The notes under the pieces were generated by a model that did not search any database, was not told the origin of the DNA, and saw only the letters and a program-made list of their open reading frames with translations. Position numbers and translations under genes: made by a program. Shown in pieces: positions 40,090 through 50,100 of a stretch of DNA of 64,000 nt. Source of the DNA: Clostridiales bacterium (GTDB lineage: Bacteria; Bacillota; Clostridia; Christensenellales; Aristaeellaceae); the NCBI GenBank assembly GCA_015056255.1, contig SVGP01000004.1, forward strand, positions 1 to 64,000. The letters run 5' to 3'. The first letter of the stretch is position 1, and every line of letters begins with the position of its first letter.

Positions 40090-41106
40090 ATGCTCGCAGG
40101 CAGAAATAAAATTATCTCCATTCTTTCTGTCATCCTGCTCCTTTCGATGTTGCTGCTCCTTGCCGTAAAATGCGTGGGCGTTATTAAAATTTCTCTGATC
40201 GCGCTTATTATTTCTTTTCTGCTTGCGCCTGCGGTTTCGCATCTGCAGCGGAAAATGAACCGGTCGCTTGCCATCCTCATCGTCTATTTATCGACGCTGG
40301 CAATTGTCATTGGAATCATCTTGCTCGTGCTTCTGCCCATGCTTTCAGAGCTTTCTCACCTGCCCGAATACGCGTTTCGGCTGGGCGGAAGCCTTCAAAC
40401 GCTTTTTGAACGCTTATCCGAGCGTATTGGCGAGCGGGAATTGCCCATGGATGTTTTTACATCCGTGCAAAACGCCATGACATCAGGCGCGGGCAAGCTC
40501 CTTACCGCCTTTTTTTCGCTTGTTTCAGGCGCGGCGGGCTTTTTTGCCGATGCGCTGGCAGCGCTTGCGCTTTCGTGGTTTTTCTTAATCGACTGGGAAA
40601 AACTGACCCTGCGCTTATTTCTGTGCGTGCCCTCCGGCGTCCGAGCGAAAACGATCACCGCGCTTTCAAGCGTCCGTCGCGATCTGGGTCAATACTTAAA
40701 GGCGCAATCCCTCTTAATCGCCTTCATGGGCGCGCTCACTGTAGCCGTTTTGTACGTAACCCGCGTCCCCATGCCCGTGTCCCTTGGCATGATGTACGCG
40801 CTTTTAAACGCCATTCCGTATGTCGGCCCGTTGATCGGCACCATTCCGCCGGTTCTTGCCGCGCTGACAGCGTCGCCCATAAACGCGCTTTACACGCTTA
40901 TCGCCCTTCTATTAATCCAGCAGGCGGACAACTACATCCTTTCCCCGCGCATCATGGGCGCAGCCTCCGGATCCGGAGCGTCCACAGTGCTCATCGCCAT
41001 CTCCTTGGGAGGCGCGTTATACGGCGTAACCGGCATGTTTCTTGCGCTTCCGACCCTTGTCACTGTCAAATCCGTTTACAGGGTCTTTACCGCGCCAAAG
41101 ACATGA
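40090..41106 (+). CDS. AI-2E-family permease
   Basis: 338 residues from the ATG at 40090 (AGGAGG 11 bases upstream; no site before the ATG at 40036). Eight or so membrane segments in the PF01594 (AI-2E/PerM/YdbI) pattern, with an amphipathic middle region and the signature MPVSLGMMYALLNAIPYVGPLIGTIPPV and QQADNYILSPRIMG. Characterised members export autoinducer-2 or move sodium or protons; the substrate here is unknown. A second, different member lies at 57125-58405. Confidence 0.88.
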   Translation: MLAGRNKIISILSVILLLSMLLLLAVKCVGVIKISLIALIISFLLAPAVSHLQRKMNRSLAILIVYLSTLAIVIGIILLVLLPMLSELSHLPEYAFRLGGSLQTLFERLSERIGERELPMDVFTSVQNAMTSGAGKLLTAFFSLVSGAAGFFADALAALALSWFFLIDWEKLTLRLFLCVPSGVRAKTITALSSVRRDLGQYLKAQSLLIAFMGALTVAVLYVTRVPMPVSLGMMYALLNAIPYVGPLIGTIPPVLAALTASPINALYTLIALLLIQQADNYILSPRIMGAASGSGASTVLIAISLGGALYGVTGMFLALPTLVTVKSVYRVFTAPKT

Positions 41107-41144
41107 ATACATCAAAATATTACAAACGAAACCGAAAAAAGGCA

Positions 41145-41173
41145 TTGACAAATCCACCCATCCGGGATATAAT
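41145..41173 (+). promoter_or_regulatory. consensus promoter of tRNA-Arg
   Basis: TTGACA (41145-41150), 17-base spacer, TATAAT (41168-41173): perfect sigma-A consensus, 20 bases before the tRNA. Confidence 0.93.
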
Positions 41174-41193
41174 AATACCCGTTGCTAAGCCAT

Positions 41194-41267
41194 GTGCCTG
41201 TAGCTCAGCCGGATAGAGTGTTTGGCTACGAACCAAAAGGTCAGGGGTTCGAATCCCTTCAGGCACG
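41194..41267 (+). tRNA. tRNA-Arg(ACG)
   Basis: 74 bases without an encoded CCA. Acceptor stem GTGCCTG/CAGGCAC with G discriminator; anticodon stem TTTGG/CCAAA around loop CTACGAA, anticodon ACG at 41228-41230; T-loop TTCGAAT within AGGGGTTCGAATCCCTT. The A at the wobble position would need TadA editing to inosine to read CGU, CGC and CGA. Confidence 0.96.
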
Positions 41268-41271
41268 CTCG

Positions 41272-41308
41272 CACCGAATGCATGAAAATGTGTTCGGTGT
41301 TTTTTTTA
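41272..41308 (+). terminator. terminator of tRNA-Arg
   Basis: CACCGAA (41272-41278) with TTCGGTG (41293-41299) and an inner CAT/ATG pairing, followed by eight or nine T. Confidence 0.92.
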
Positions 41309-41421
41309 TCATAAAAGGTCCTGCTCTGATTTGCCAAGTTCCTTGGCGGACATGATGTGGAGATTGACTAAGAATCCTAACTACAGATAAATCTTGAAGC
41401 TTTCTTTGCAAAAACGAACAT

Positions 41422-41462
41422 GGCGCGGTTTCATCCGGTATTGAGCCGGATGGGGCTGCGCC
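41422..41462 (+). other. stable intergenic hairpin
   Basis: CATCCGG/CCGGATG (41432-41438 with 41445-41451) inside a looser GGCGC/GCGCC outer stem, followed by TGTTTATTGTTG. It may be a terminator-like or structured RNA element; no gene is visible between the tRNA terminator and the next promoter. Confidence 0.35.
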
Positions 41463-41484
41463 TGTTTATTGTTGTGTCAAATAC

Positions 41485-41513
41485 TTGCCTTTTCTCTTGC
41501 AAAAGATTATAAT
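41485..41513 (+). promoter_or_regulatory. promoter of the DUF6273 gene
   Basis: TTGCCT (41485-41490), 17-base spacer, TATAAT (41508-41513), 29 bases before the start. Confidence 0.78.
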
Positions 41514-41542
41514 GAATACATCAATCACGAGGTGGAAGAAAA

Positions 41543-42619
41543 ATGAAACGAATGATCAGCTTTATTTTAACGCTTGCCTGCCTATTCTCCCTGTCCGCGT
41601 TTGCGTTCACCCTCCCCGAGGGCATGGAGCAGGATCTGGAAAACATGGGCGTGCTTGCGTCGGATACGATGAAGAACGGCTGCGCGAAGATTCCGATTAC
41701 TTGGTTTTTGGAGGAGCTTGAGGGCACGCCGGATGAGATTGTGTACGAGGTGTATATGGACGGAAAGCGCGTGCATGCGTCGGAGCCTTCTCAGGAAGCT
41801 TCCTTTGTATACACCCCTGAAAAGGGCGGCGTTTATTCGCTTACAGCGCGCCTTTTCTATGGAGAAACCGAGGTCGAAGTCGTATCGGGCGAAATTGAGG
41901 TTCAAGACAAGCTTTATTTCGGCCTTTTCGAGCAGGACGGAAAAGAAGGAGAGCTTGAGCCCATCGAATGGCGCGTATTGGATGTGAAGGACGGAAAGGC
42001 GTTTATTCTTTCCGAGTACGCCTTAAGGCCCGGCGCGTATTTCAATCCCGACTGGATCAAATTCAAATACACCTGGTGGGAACGCTCCTACATCGGAGAC
42101 GTCGGCAAAAACAATAAACCCGGAAAGGGCGACACGCCCGCCTATTTCTTTAAGCCCGACCACATCTTATTGGACGACGGCTCCTACGGATCGGAAGCCG
42201 ACCTTTATTATACCCACGCCCGCTTCTGGCTGAACGGCGAATTTTATGAAACTGCTTTCAGCGATGAAGAACGCGCCCGAATCGCCCTTACCTTGAACGA
42301 AAACAAGGACAACCCCTCCTCCAAGGTCGACGGCGGCCCCGATACCGAGGATTACATTTTCTTCTTAAGTCACGACGAGTTCAAGGCGTACTTCAAAACC
42401 ATGGACGACGCCCGCTGCCAGCCCACCGCCGCATGTAAGGCTGCCCACAAGCAGATGCGGGAAACTTACAACTGCTACTGGTGGCTTAGAAGCCCCGGCG
42501 AATTCCGCTGCAACGCCATGTACATCCATCCGAATGGAAAATTGTCTACCTACGGCTCCGATGTCGGCCACGACTCGCTGGGCTATCGCCCGGCTATGTG
42601 GATCACGATCGGAGGATAA
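41543..42619 (+). CDS. secreted DUF6273-domain protein
   Basis: 358 residues. A signal peptide (MKRMISFILTLACLFSLSAFA) precedes a beta-sandwich-like region (about 45-120) and a C-terminal DUF6273 domain (about 130-358) with the family landmarks PIEWRVLDVKDGKAFILSEYAL, FWLNGEFYETAFSDEE, PTAAC, YWWLRSPG and GYRPAMWI. This domain is frequent in gut-Clostridia surface proteins and resembles C-type-lectin-like or formylglycine-enzyme folds; no activity is established to my knowledge. Own promoter; first gene of the exported-protein island. Confidence 0.83.
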   Translation: MKRMISFILTLACLFSLSAFAFTLPEGMEQDLENMGVLASDTMKNGCAKIPITWFLEELEGTPDEIVYEVYMDGKRVHASEPSQEASFVYTPEKGGVYSLTARLFYGETEVEVVSGEIEVQDKLYFGLFEQDGKEGELEPIEWRVLDVKDGKAFILSEYALRPGAYFNPDWIKFKYTWWERSYIGDVGKNNKPGKGDTPAYFFKPDHILLDDGSYGSEADLYYTHARFWLNGEFYETAFSDEERARIALTLNENKDNPSSKVDGGPDTEDYIFFLSHDEFKAYFKTMDDARCQPTAACKAAHKQMRETYNCYWWLRSPGEFRCNAMYIHPNGKLSTYGSDVGHDSLGYRPAMWITIGG

Positions 42620-42636
42620 AAAACAGAATTAAACGC

Positions 42637-42701
42637 GGAACGGGAAACCCGTCCCCTGCGACAGGAGCGATGCGTTTCGTTTACCTCGTAGGGGCGGGTT
42701 T
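42637..42701. repeat. GTAGGGG-family repeat, degenerate copy
   Basis: GGAACGGG-AAA-CCCGTCCCCTGCG, a spacer, then CGTAGGGGCGGG with the right hairpin unfinished. It is the same module order as at 96-170 and in the 39.6-40.0 kb block. It lies just after the DUF6273 stop. Confidence 0.75.
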
Positions 42702-42785
42702 TCTTATCTGTGTGTAACTTTGAAAAACAATATTTCCAAAACTATTCCTTAATGCAACGAAAACGCATGCCCTGCCACATGAACG

Positions 42786-42814
42786 TTGATTATCAAAACA
42801 GAAAATGGTAAAAT
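42786..42814 (+). promoter_or_regulatory. promoter of the LRR/Big_2/dockerin gene
   Basis: TTGATT (42786-42791), 17-base spacer, TAAAAT (42809-42814), 37 bases before the start. Confidence 0.7.
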
Positions 42815-42851
42815 GAAAGCATGATTAGAAAAAAACGGAGGAGATTTAAGG

Positions 42852-45098
42852 ATGATAAGAAAATGGAAAGTTTTTGCGCTGGCTGCTTGCATGCTGCTTA
42901 TATTGGGCTGCGCCGTATGTGAAAGCGCCCAGAGTGATTTTGTAATTGATGCCTCCGGCATGATTACCGATTACACCGGAACGGATGCGGACGTTGTGAT
43001 TCCGGCTGAGATTAACGGGATTAAGGTTAATAGCATTCGCCATCATGCGTTTTATGAGTGCACAACCATGAAAAGCATAACGATCCCGGAGGGTGTGACG
43101 ATCATTGGCGAGTATGCTTTCTGGAAATGCAGCAATCTGAAGAGTGTCATTATCCCGGAGGGTGTTACGAAGATCGAGTCCTATGCTTTTATGGATTGCA
43201 CAAGTCTTACAAGCATATCGATTCCGGACAGCGTAACTATTCTCGGCGCTTTTGCGTTCAAAAATTGCAACAGCCTTGCAAGTGCAACGCTTTCAGGCGG
43301 ATTAACAAGCGTTTACAGATATATGTTTGAAGGGTGCGCCAGTCTTAATAGCATAGTGATTCCGGACAGTGTAAAAAGTATAGGCGACGCAGCTTTTCGG
43401 GGCTGCAAAAGTCTTACGAGCATTACGCTTCCTGCAAGCCTTGAACAGGTTGGCCTAGCTGTATTTGCAGGCTGCGACAAGCTTACGCATGTATATGCTG
43501 CCGATCTTGAATCCTGGTTGAATATCTCATTTGCAATCAATGATACTACTTCGTCGCCTATGTGCTTTGCAAGAAATCTGTACTTTGGCGGAGAATTGGC
43601 GACGAATATTGTCATTCCGGAGAACATTACCAGCATTGGGAATTATGCTTTTTATAATGTGCGCTCCTTAAAGGAGGTCAAGCTTCCGTCAGGTCTTAAG
43701 AGCATCGGGAAACACGCCTTTTCATTTTGCACAGGACTGACAACAGTTGCACTTCCCGAAGGCCTGACTTCCATTGGCGGAAATGCCTTTGGCAATTGCA
43801 TAAATCTTGCAAATATTACCATACCGACAAGCGTTACATATCTCGAAGCGGGTGCTTTTCACTATTGTGAGAATTTGAAGCACTGCGTTATTCCCGGCAA
43901 CAATGTTCCGTCCGGCGGTGCAGGCGTTTTCAGGTATTGCAAACCAACGATTTATTGCTATGAATTTACCGATGTGGACTATTGGGCGACGGACAGCGGA
44001 TTTGATGTTGTATATCTTGATCAAATGGATCTTGAGAAGCCCACGGAGATTCTCCTTCCAGAGGACTTCGAGCTTGAAGTTGGAAAAAGTCTTAAGATCA
44101 CGCCTGTGCTTTTCCCGGAAATTCAGAATCCCGAGATTCTCTGGTCAAGCTCCGCACCTGAAATCGTGAAGGTTGAAAACGGCGTTGTTACCGCGCTTTC
44201 AGCTGGACAGGCGACGATTACCGCTGTATGCGGCGATATTTCGGACGAGATGGTTGTTAAGGCGATCATACCAGTTGCGTCCTTTTCGCTTTCCGAAACG
44301 GAAATCTGGATGGTAACGAAAACTACCGGGCAGCTTGACATTATTCAAAAACAACCCGAGAATACAACATCCAAGTTTGAATATGCAAGCTCCAACCGCA
44401 CAGTTTTGACAGTTACCGCATCTGGTCTTCTTACTTCAAAAAAGCCGGGAGATACCATCGTCACGGTGACTTCAGACAATGGAATTGAGCATTCCTGCAC
44501 GGTTCATGTGTGCTATCCTGTAAAACAAATTGACATAGAAAAAACGGATATCGAACTGAATGTCGGCGAATGCAAAAAGCTGATTGCCACTGTCACGACA
44601 CAGGATCAAGTTTTAGAAAACAAGCTGATTTCCTTTGAAAGCAGTGATGAAGCAATTGTCAGGGTGAGCAGCAAAGGCGAAGTTATCGCCGTAGCGCCAG
44701 GAAATGCAATAATCACGATCAAGGCATTAAGCGGCGTGAGCGTGCAGGTTAATGTCAGCGTTCAATGTGCAAGCCACGACGAAGGCGAATGGATCGTCAT
44801 AACCGAACCCACAACCGAAAGCGAAGGCCTTAAAGAAAAACGCTGCACCAAATGCGAAGCCGTATTGGAAACGGAAATTCTTCCAAAGCTTGAAGAAGAA
44901 ACCCGCGTTCCCGGCGACATGAGCGGAGACGGCGAGGTGGACGGACGCGATTTGATCCGGCTTGCCAAGTACCTTGGCGGATACAGCGTTGATATTGATC
45001 CGAAAACCGCATCCGTAAACGGCGACGACGTTGTCGACGGACGCGATCTTTTAAGGCTTGCCAAGTACCTCGGCGGGTTTGATGTGGAGCTTGAATAG
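42852..45098 (+). CDS. BspA-type LRR protein with Big_2 and type I dockerin domains
   Basis: 748 residues. A signal peptide ends in LILGCAVCES; LGC could be a weak lipobox. Residues about 35-400 are BspA-type (LRR_5) leucine-rich repeats (ITIPEGVTIIGEYAFWKCSN and relatives). Two or three Big_2 Ig-like domains follow at about 405-640, then a conserved module with a CTKCE pair (about 640-688), then a dockerin with two calcium loops, DMSGDGEVDGRDLIRLAKYL and SVNGDDVVDGRDLLRLAKYL. Dockerins bind cohesins on scaffolds; no cohesin is in the window. BspA-type repeats often mediate adhesion. Own promoter and terminator. Confidence 0.92.
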   Translation: MIRKWKVFALAACMLLILGCAVCESAQSDFVIDASGMITDYTGTDADVVIPAEINGIKVNSIRHHAFYECTTMKSITIPEGVTIIGEYAFWKCSNLKSVIIPEGVTKIESYAFMDCTSLTSISIPDSVTILGAFAFKNCNSLASATLSGGLTSVYRYMFEGCASLNSIVIPDSVKSIGDAAFRGCKSLTSITLPASLEQVGLAVFAGCDKLTHVYAADLESWLNISFAINDTTSSPMCFARNLYFGGELATNIVIPENITSIGNYAFYNVRSLKEVKLPSGLKSIGKHAFSFCTGLTTVALPEGLTSIGGNAFGNCINLANITIPTSVTYLEAGAFHYCENLKHCVIPGNNVPSGGAGVFRYCKPTIYCYEFTDVDYWATDSGFDVVYLDQMDLEKPTEILLPEDFELEVGKSLKITPVLFPEIQNPEILWSSSAPEIVKVENGVVTALSAGQATITAVCGDISDEMVVKAIIPVASFSLSETEIWMVTKTTGQLDIIQKQPENTTSKFEYASSNRTVLTVTASGLLTSKKPGDTIVTVTSDNGIEHSCTVHVCYPVKQIDIEKTDIELNVGECKKLIATVTTQDQVLENKLISFESSDEAIVRVSSKGEVIAVAPGNAIITIKALSGVSVQVNVSVQCASHDEGEWIVITEPTTESEGLKEKRCTKCEAVLETEILPKLEEETRVPGDMSGDGEVDGRDLIRLAKYLGGYSVDIDPKTASVNGDDVVDGRDLLRLAKYLGGFDVELE

Positions 45099-45110
45099 GT
45101 GTGAAGTTAT

Positions 45111-45143
45111 AAAGGGGATTGCCTTTGGTGAGGCAATCCCTTT
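45111..45143 (+). terminator. terminator of the LRR/dockerin gene
   Basis: AAAGGGGATTGCCT pairs with AGGCAATCCCTTT, followed by CTTC; ends at about 45143. Confidence 0.75.
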
Positions 45144-45169
45144 CTTCAAAGAACTGGAGAATAATGGAC

Positions 45170-45199
45170 TTGACGATCATTATATAGAGGTAGTAGAAT
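45170..45199 (+). promoter_or_regulatory. promoter of the transglutaminase/dockerin gene
   Basis: TTGACG (45170-45175), 18-base spacer, TAGAAT (45194-45199), 55 bases before the start. Confidence 0.6.
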
Positions 45200-45254
45200 T
45201 GTAAAAGAAGGAAAAAGGAAGGGATGTTCTTTCATCGAAAGGAAAGGTGAAATT

Positions 45255-46961
45255 ATGAAGAGGTCAATTTTGATACGGGTCTTCTGCGGAATGCTTGTGT
45301 TTGCCCTGTTTTTTTCGGATATAGGTATGATTAGGGCTGAGGAAACGCCTTTGAAAGGACAGGTGGAGCTTTTTTCAGAGGGTGGTTTTCCGAAAAGCAC
45401 GCTAAGCTTTGTCAAAACGCGCAGCGCAAATTCGATAGAAGATGTGCTGCTTCGCCAGCTGAAGGCGCTGGCGGAGGAAATTGATGTTTCGCAATACCGG
45501 CTTTCCGTTTCGGAATTTTCCTATATATATGGAAAGCTGCTGAACTTCTATCCTGAATTGTTTTACGTCAGCGGTGGCTTCAGCTATTACATAAGCGGCT
45601 CCTATGTTACGAGCATTCTCCCCAGCTATATATACTCCGGCAGCGAGCTTGAGCGCATGCAGAATATTTTTGAATCCGGGGTCAGCCGCGTGGTCAGCTA
45701 TGCGCGCGCTGCGAGCACGGACGTTGGGCGGATGCTCAGGGCAAACGACTATCTGTGCGCCAATTTTGAGTATGATCTGAGCTATTCCATTTACAGCCCT
45801 GAAAAGTTTTTTGAAAATGGAAAGGGCGTTTGTCAGGCGTATATGCTGGCGTTCCGCGCGGTTTTAAACCGCCTCGGCATCACAAATATCACCGTCACCA
45901 GCAATGGCATGAATCACACGTGGAACATGGTATATCTGGATGGCAGCTGGTATCATATCGATGTTACGTGGAACGATCCCATTTCGGATGTTCCGCTGCG
46001 CGCATGCCATGACAACTTTCTTTTAAGCGACGCCGGCATTTCCGCAACCGGTCATTACGGATGGACGGATGGATCTGAGGAAGTGGTGACTGCGGGCAAT
46101 CAGAAATACGATGCATACTTCTGGCGGAAGATTACGCAGGCTATGCCCATGCAGGGCGACGTCGTGTATTACGCAAATTCGGATTATACGACGACCGGGA
46201 GGGATGTTTATTCCCACAATCTGGCTGCCGGCGCATCGAAAAAGCTCTGCTCGTATGACTATGGATATGGAAGCTATTATGTGGATTATAATCCAATTTG
46301 GGTATATGACGGCATGATTTATTATGCTGTGCGCGACGCGCTTTACCGCATGCCGATGGCAGGCGGGACGGCTGAAGCGGTCTATTCTACCGGGAACAGC
46401 AGCCGCTGGATCTGGCACCCTTATCAGTCGGGATCGAAGCTTAAAATGTTTGTTTCCGATAATCCGGGCGGCAGAGGCGAGGTTGTCAGCTGCGATCTGA
46501 AGAAAGCGTGCACGGAGCATACGCCGGTATTTGAAGAAGGGATGAACGCCACCTGCACGGAGCCGGGCTTTACGCAGAAGAGCTATTGCGGCGTTTGCGG
46601 GGAAGTTCTTACACCGAGTGAAGAGATCCCGCCTCTGGGCCATGACGAAGGAGCGTGGATCGTTGTAACCGAAGCCACGACGGATACGGAAGGCCTTAAG
46701 GAAAGACGCTGCACGGCATGCGAAGCCGTGTTGGAATCGGAAATCATTCCGAGGCTTGAAGAAGCCCGCGTTCCCGGCGACGCCAGCGGCGACGGCGTGG
46801 TGGACGGACGCGACCTGATCCGGCTTGCCAAGTACCTTGGCGGATATGATGTTGAGATTGATGCTGCCGCCGCTTCCGTAAACGGCGACGACGTTGTCGA
46901 CGGACGCGATCTGATCCGGCTTGCCAAGTTCCTTGGCGGGTTTGATGTGGAGCTTAAATAG
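45255..46961 (+). CDS. secreted transglutaminase-like protein with type I dockerin
   Basis: 568 residues. A signal peptide (about 1-28) precedes a helical region and a transglutaminase-like core with an intact triad: Cys193 in GKGVCQAYML, His221 in NHTWNMV and Asp236 in DVTWNDP. A beta-rich region (about 290-430) resembling DUF5050-type repeats follows, then a Cys-pair module (CGVCGEVL, CTACE) and a C-terminal dockerin with two calcium loops. Bacterial members act as proteases or crosslinkers at the surface. The last 110 codons closely match the end of the upstream dockerin gene at the DNA level, suggesting recent duplication of the cassette. Confidence 0.92.
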   Translation: MKRSILIRVFCGMLVFALFFSDIGMIRAEETPLKGQVELFSEGGFPKSTLSFVKTRSANSIEDVLLRQLKALAEEIDVSQYRLSVSEFSYIYGKLLNFYPELFYVSGGFSYYISGSYVTSILPSYIYSGSELERMQNIFESGVSRVVSYARAASTDVGRMLRANDYLCANFEYDLSYSIYSPEKFFENGKGVCQAYMLAFRAVLNRLGITNITVTSNGMNHTWNMVYLDGSWYHIDVTWNDPISDVPLRACHDNFLLSDAGISATGHYGWTDGSEEVVTAGNQKYDAYFWRKITQAMPMQGDVVYYANSDYTTTGRDVYSHNLAAGASKKLCSYDYGYGSYYVDYNPIWVYDGMIYYAVRDALYRMPMAGGTAEAVYSTGNSSRWIWHPYQSGSKLKMFVSDNPGGRGEVVSCDLKKACTEHTPVFEEGMNATCTEPGFTQKSYCGVCGEVLTPSEEIPPLGHDEGAWIVVTEATTDTEGLKERRCTACEAVLESEIIPRLEEARVPGDASGDGVVDGRDLIRLAKYLGGYDVEIDAAAASVNGDDVVDGRDLIRLAKFLGGFDVELK

Positions 46962-46977
46962 CAGAAAATAATTGCAG

Positions 46978-47017
46978 CGGGGCTGCCTCGATTGGGAGGC
47001 GGCCCCGATTTTGTTTT
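46978..47017 (+). terminator. terminator of the transglutaminase/dockerin gene
   Basis: CGGGGC-T-GCCTC pairs with GAGGC-G-GCCCCG (46978-47007), followed by ATTTTGTTTT. Confidence 0.85.
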
Positions 47018-47097
47018 GAAATATTGATGAAATTTGTCACGGCCGAAACAAATGTGTTAAACACCGTATGAAAAATGAAAAAAAGAATGGCGTTTGC

Positions 47098-47128
47098 TTG
47101 CGCTTTTTTGTAGTATATGGTATACTAC
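47098..47128 (+). promoter_or_regulatory. promoter with palindromic operator before the giant gene
   Basis: TTGCGC (47098-47103), 17-base spacer, TATACT (47121-47126). The perfect inverted repeat GTAGTATATGGTATACTAC (47110-47128) covers the -10 box, the classical position for a repressor operator. GGAGG precedes the ATG at 47197. Confidence 0.65.
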
Positions 47129-47196
47129 GATAGTAAAGGTATATCCTTGGATAAACATGGTTACGCAAATCTTTTCATGATTTATGGAGGATTATT

Positions 47197-50100
47197 ATGA
47201 AAAAACGCATTATCGCATGGATTCTCGCATTCATGATGGTAATCGGCGGCGTTCCCGCTTATACCGAAGAGGTAGTCATCGAATCTCCTGCAATTGTTGA
47301 GCAGACGAGCGATGCGGAAACTGCCGGGAATGCAGAAGCTGAAGAGCCTGCGGCGGAGGAGCCCGCAACGGAAACGCCCGCAGCGGAAGAACCTGCGCCG
47401 GAAGCACCTGCAGCGGAGGAACCTGCAGCGGAAGAGCTTGTTGTAGAAGAACCCGCAGCGGAAGAAACTGCGGCAGAAGAATCCGCAGTAGAGGAGTCCG
47501 CAGAGAAAGAATCTGCGACAGAGGAGCCTGCAGTGGAGGAGCTCGCAGAGGAGGAACCTGCAGCGGAAGAGCCTGTAATGGAGGAGCCTACTGAGGAAGA
47601 ACCTTCGACGGAGGAACCTGCAGCAGAAGAACCTGCAGTGGAGGAGTCCGCAGAGGAAGAACCTTCGACGGAGGAACCTGCAGCAGAAGAACCCGTAACG
47701 GAAGAAACTGTAACGGAAGAGGAGGAAATCCCTTCCGCGGATGACTTTACGCTGATGGCCAGCGAGAAGCTTTCCTTTACTGCTGGCTATGCGTATCTTT
47801 CCCAGAACAATGCGCGTGTGTACAAAGCGGAAAATGACGAAGAAGCGTACGCGTATCTGTCCAAGGGCGTTGTTTACGCGATATCGCGTTCAAATGCCGG
47901 CGGCAGTATCGACAGAATCAGGTTTGCCTTCGCGACGGAAGACGGTGTGGAGGAAATGTATGTTTCTGCTTCCAGACTTCGCCCGATGAGCGACGAAGAG
48001 ATCGATGCGTTCAAAGCGGAAATCGAAGATGCGGCTGAGATTCATTATTATGATGACGCATATCCGGTCGATGTTCTCGAAATGACGCTTGCAGCAGTTG
48101 AGCCGGAAACGGAAGCGACCAAAACCGAGCCTGTGCCTGTAGAGCCGGAAGCCGAAGCGACGGAAACCGAGCCTGTGCCTGTAGAGCCCGAAACCGAAGC
48201 GACGGAAACTGAGCCTACGCCCGTAGAACCGGAAACCGAAGCGACGGAAACCGAGCCTGTGCCTGTAGAGCCGGAAGCCGAAGCGACCAAAACCGAGCCT
48301 GTGCCTGTAGAGCCGGAAACCGAAGCAACGGAAACCGAGCCTGTGCCCGTAGAGCCGGAAGCGATTGAAGATGACAAAACGCTTTCCGGAAACGGCGAAA
48401 ATGCAATTGATCTTTCCGGAACGCGCGATGTGATCGGCGTAGGGGAGAAAATCGAAATCAATGCGCTGATGAACGGCGAATCGGCTGGCTTTGCGTATGA
48501 ATCCGACGATGACGCAGTTGCCAAAGTGGACGCGTATGGCATGATTACCGGCGTATCCGTTGGCAAGGCCGCCATCACAGTTACTGCACCGAACGGCGAG
48601 AAAACCGCCTTTGAGCTGACGGTTAAAAACGCGCCCTCTATAATCGTGTTTGATGAGCCCAGCCTGATTCTGGGTGAAGATTCCGTACATAAAATCGGCT
48701 ATGCCTTTGAAAACGACGCGGCTGGCCAGATTACCTGGTTCAGCGCGAACGAGAGCATTGTAACGGTAGATGCTAACGGCGTTCTGACGGCAAAGGGCCT
48801 CGGAACGACAGCCGTTCAGGCGCGCGCGTACAATGGCGCGATCGCCACCTGCGCAGTTACCGTCATGGCGGAGCCGTCTGACATCACGCTGAGCGCAAAT
48901 GCATGCGAGCTCGATGAAGGCGATGATGTGGTCATCGGCGCGTTCTTCACGGGAGACACATATGGAAAGGTATCCTTCGAAGCCACGAGCGGCGACGGTG
49001 AAGTCGAAATCGTCGATAACGGCGACAATACGGCAACAATCAAGGCGCTTAAGAGCGGCTCCGTCACCGTAACGGCGAGCGTAAAGAACGCGCTTAAGAA
49101 CGAGATTTATACTGCTCAGTGCGTGCTTACGATCCATACGGCCGTTGTGCGCATCGAATTGGGCAATCCCCGCGATGTGATCGGCTATAAAGAGACGGTT
49201 TCTCTGGACCCCGTAGCATACGACGGACGCGGAAATGTCGTTAATACCAGTTTTGAATACAAAACCTCCAACACAAAGTATATCACCATTAAGGAAGACG
49301 GTATCTATGGCGCATACAAGGGAAGCGCGCAGGTGGCAGTAGTTGCGGAAAACGGCGTGAGTGTGATCAGTGACATCACTGTTGCTGCCGCACCCACCAA
49401 AGTGACGGTTTTCGCTGACCAGGACGAACTGGCTGTCGGCGAAAGCATGCATGCATACGCCTCCTTCCCGGACGGACAGGCCGGTGCAGTCAATTGGAGA
49501 GTTGAAGACGCAAGCGTTCTTTCAATTGATGAAAACGGTTTGATCACCGCGCTTAAGAAGGGCGAAACCCGTATTCGCGCGGACGCTTACAACGGTAAAT
49601 ACGACATAATCACGCTGAAAGTGGTCGAAAAGCCCAAATCCATCGCGTTTGAGAAAGGCGCGTACCGGATGGGCGAAGGCGAAACCTTTATCCCGGTACT
49701 GAATGTGTCGCCCTTAGGCGCGGCGGCTGAGATAGCATATGAGCTTGAAGGCAGCGATCTTGCATCCATAAGCGAAATTGGCGCTATCACTGCAGGCACG
49801 AAGCTCGGTACGGTTACGCTTCGCGCTTTCTGCGAAAATTCCGCAACCGGCGAGCTTTTGACTGCCGAGTGCACAATCGAAATCGTTCCGGCGCCGGTTC
49901 AGATTGTTCTTAAAAACAATCGCACCGAAATTGGCCGCAAGGAAACTGTAGCGCTTGAGCCCGTGGCTCTGGACGGCCGTGGAAACGAGATTGAAACAAC
50001 CTTCACCCTTGTTTCCGGCAACACCCGCTATATCACCGTAAGCGGCACGAGCATCTACGGCGCGAGCGTGGGCAAAACCACGGTAACTGTAAACGCTGCA

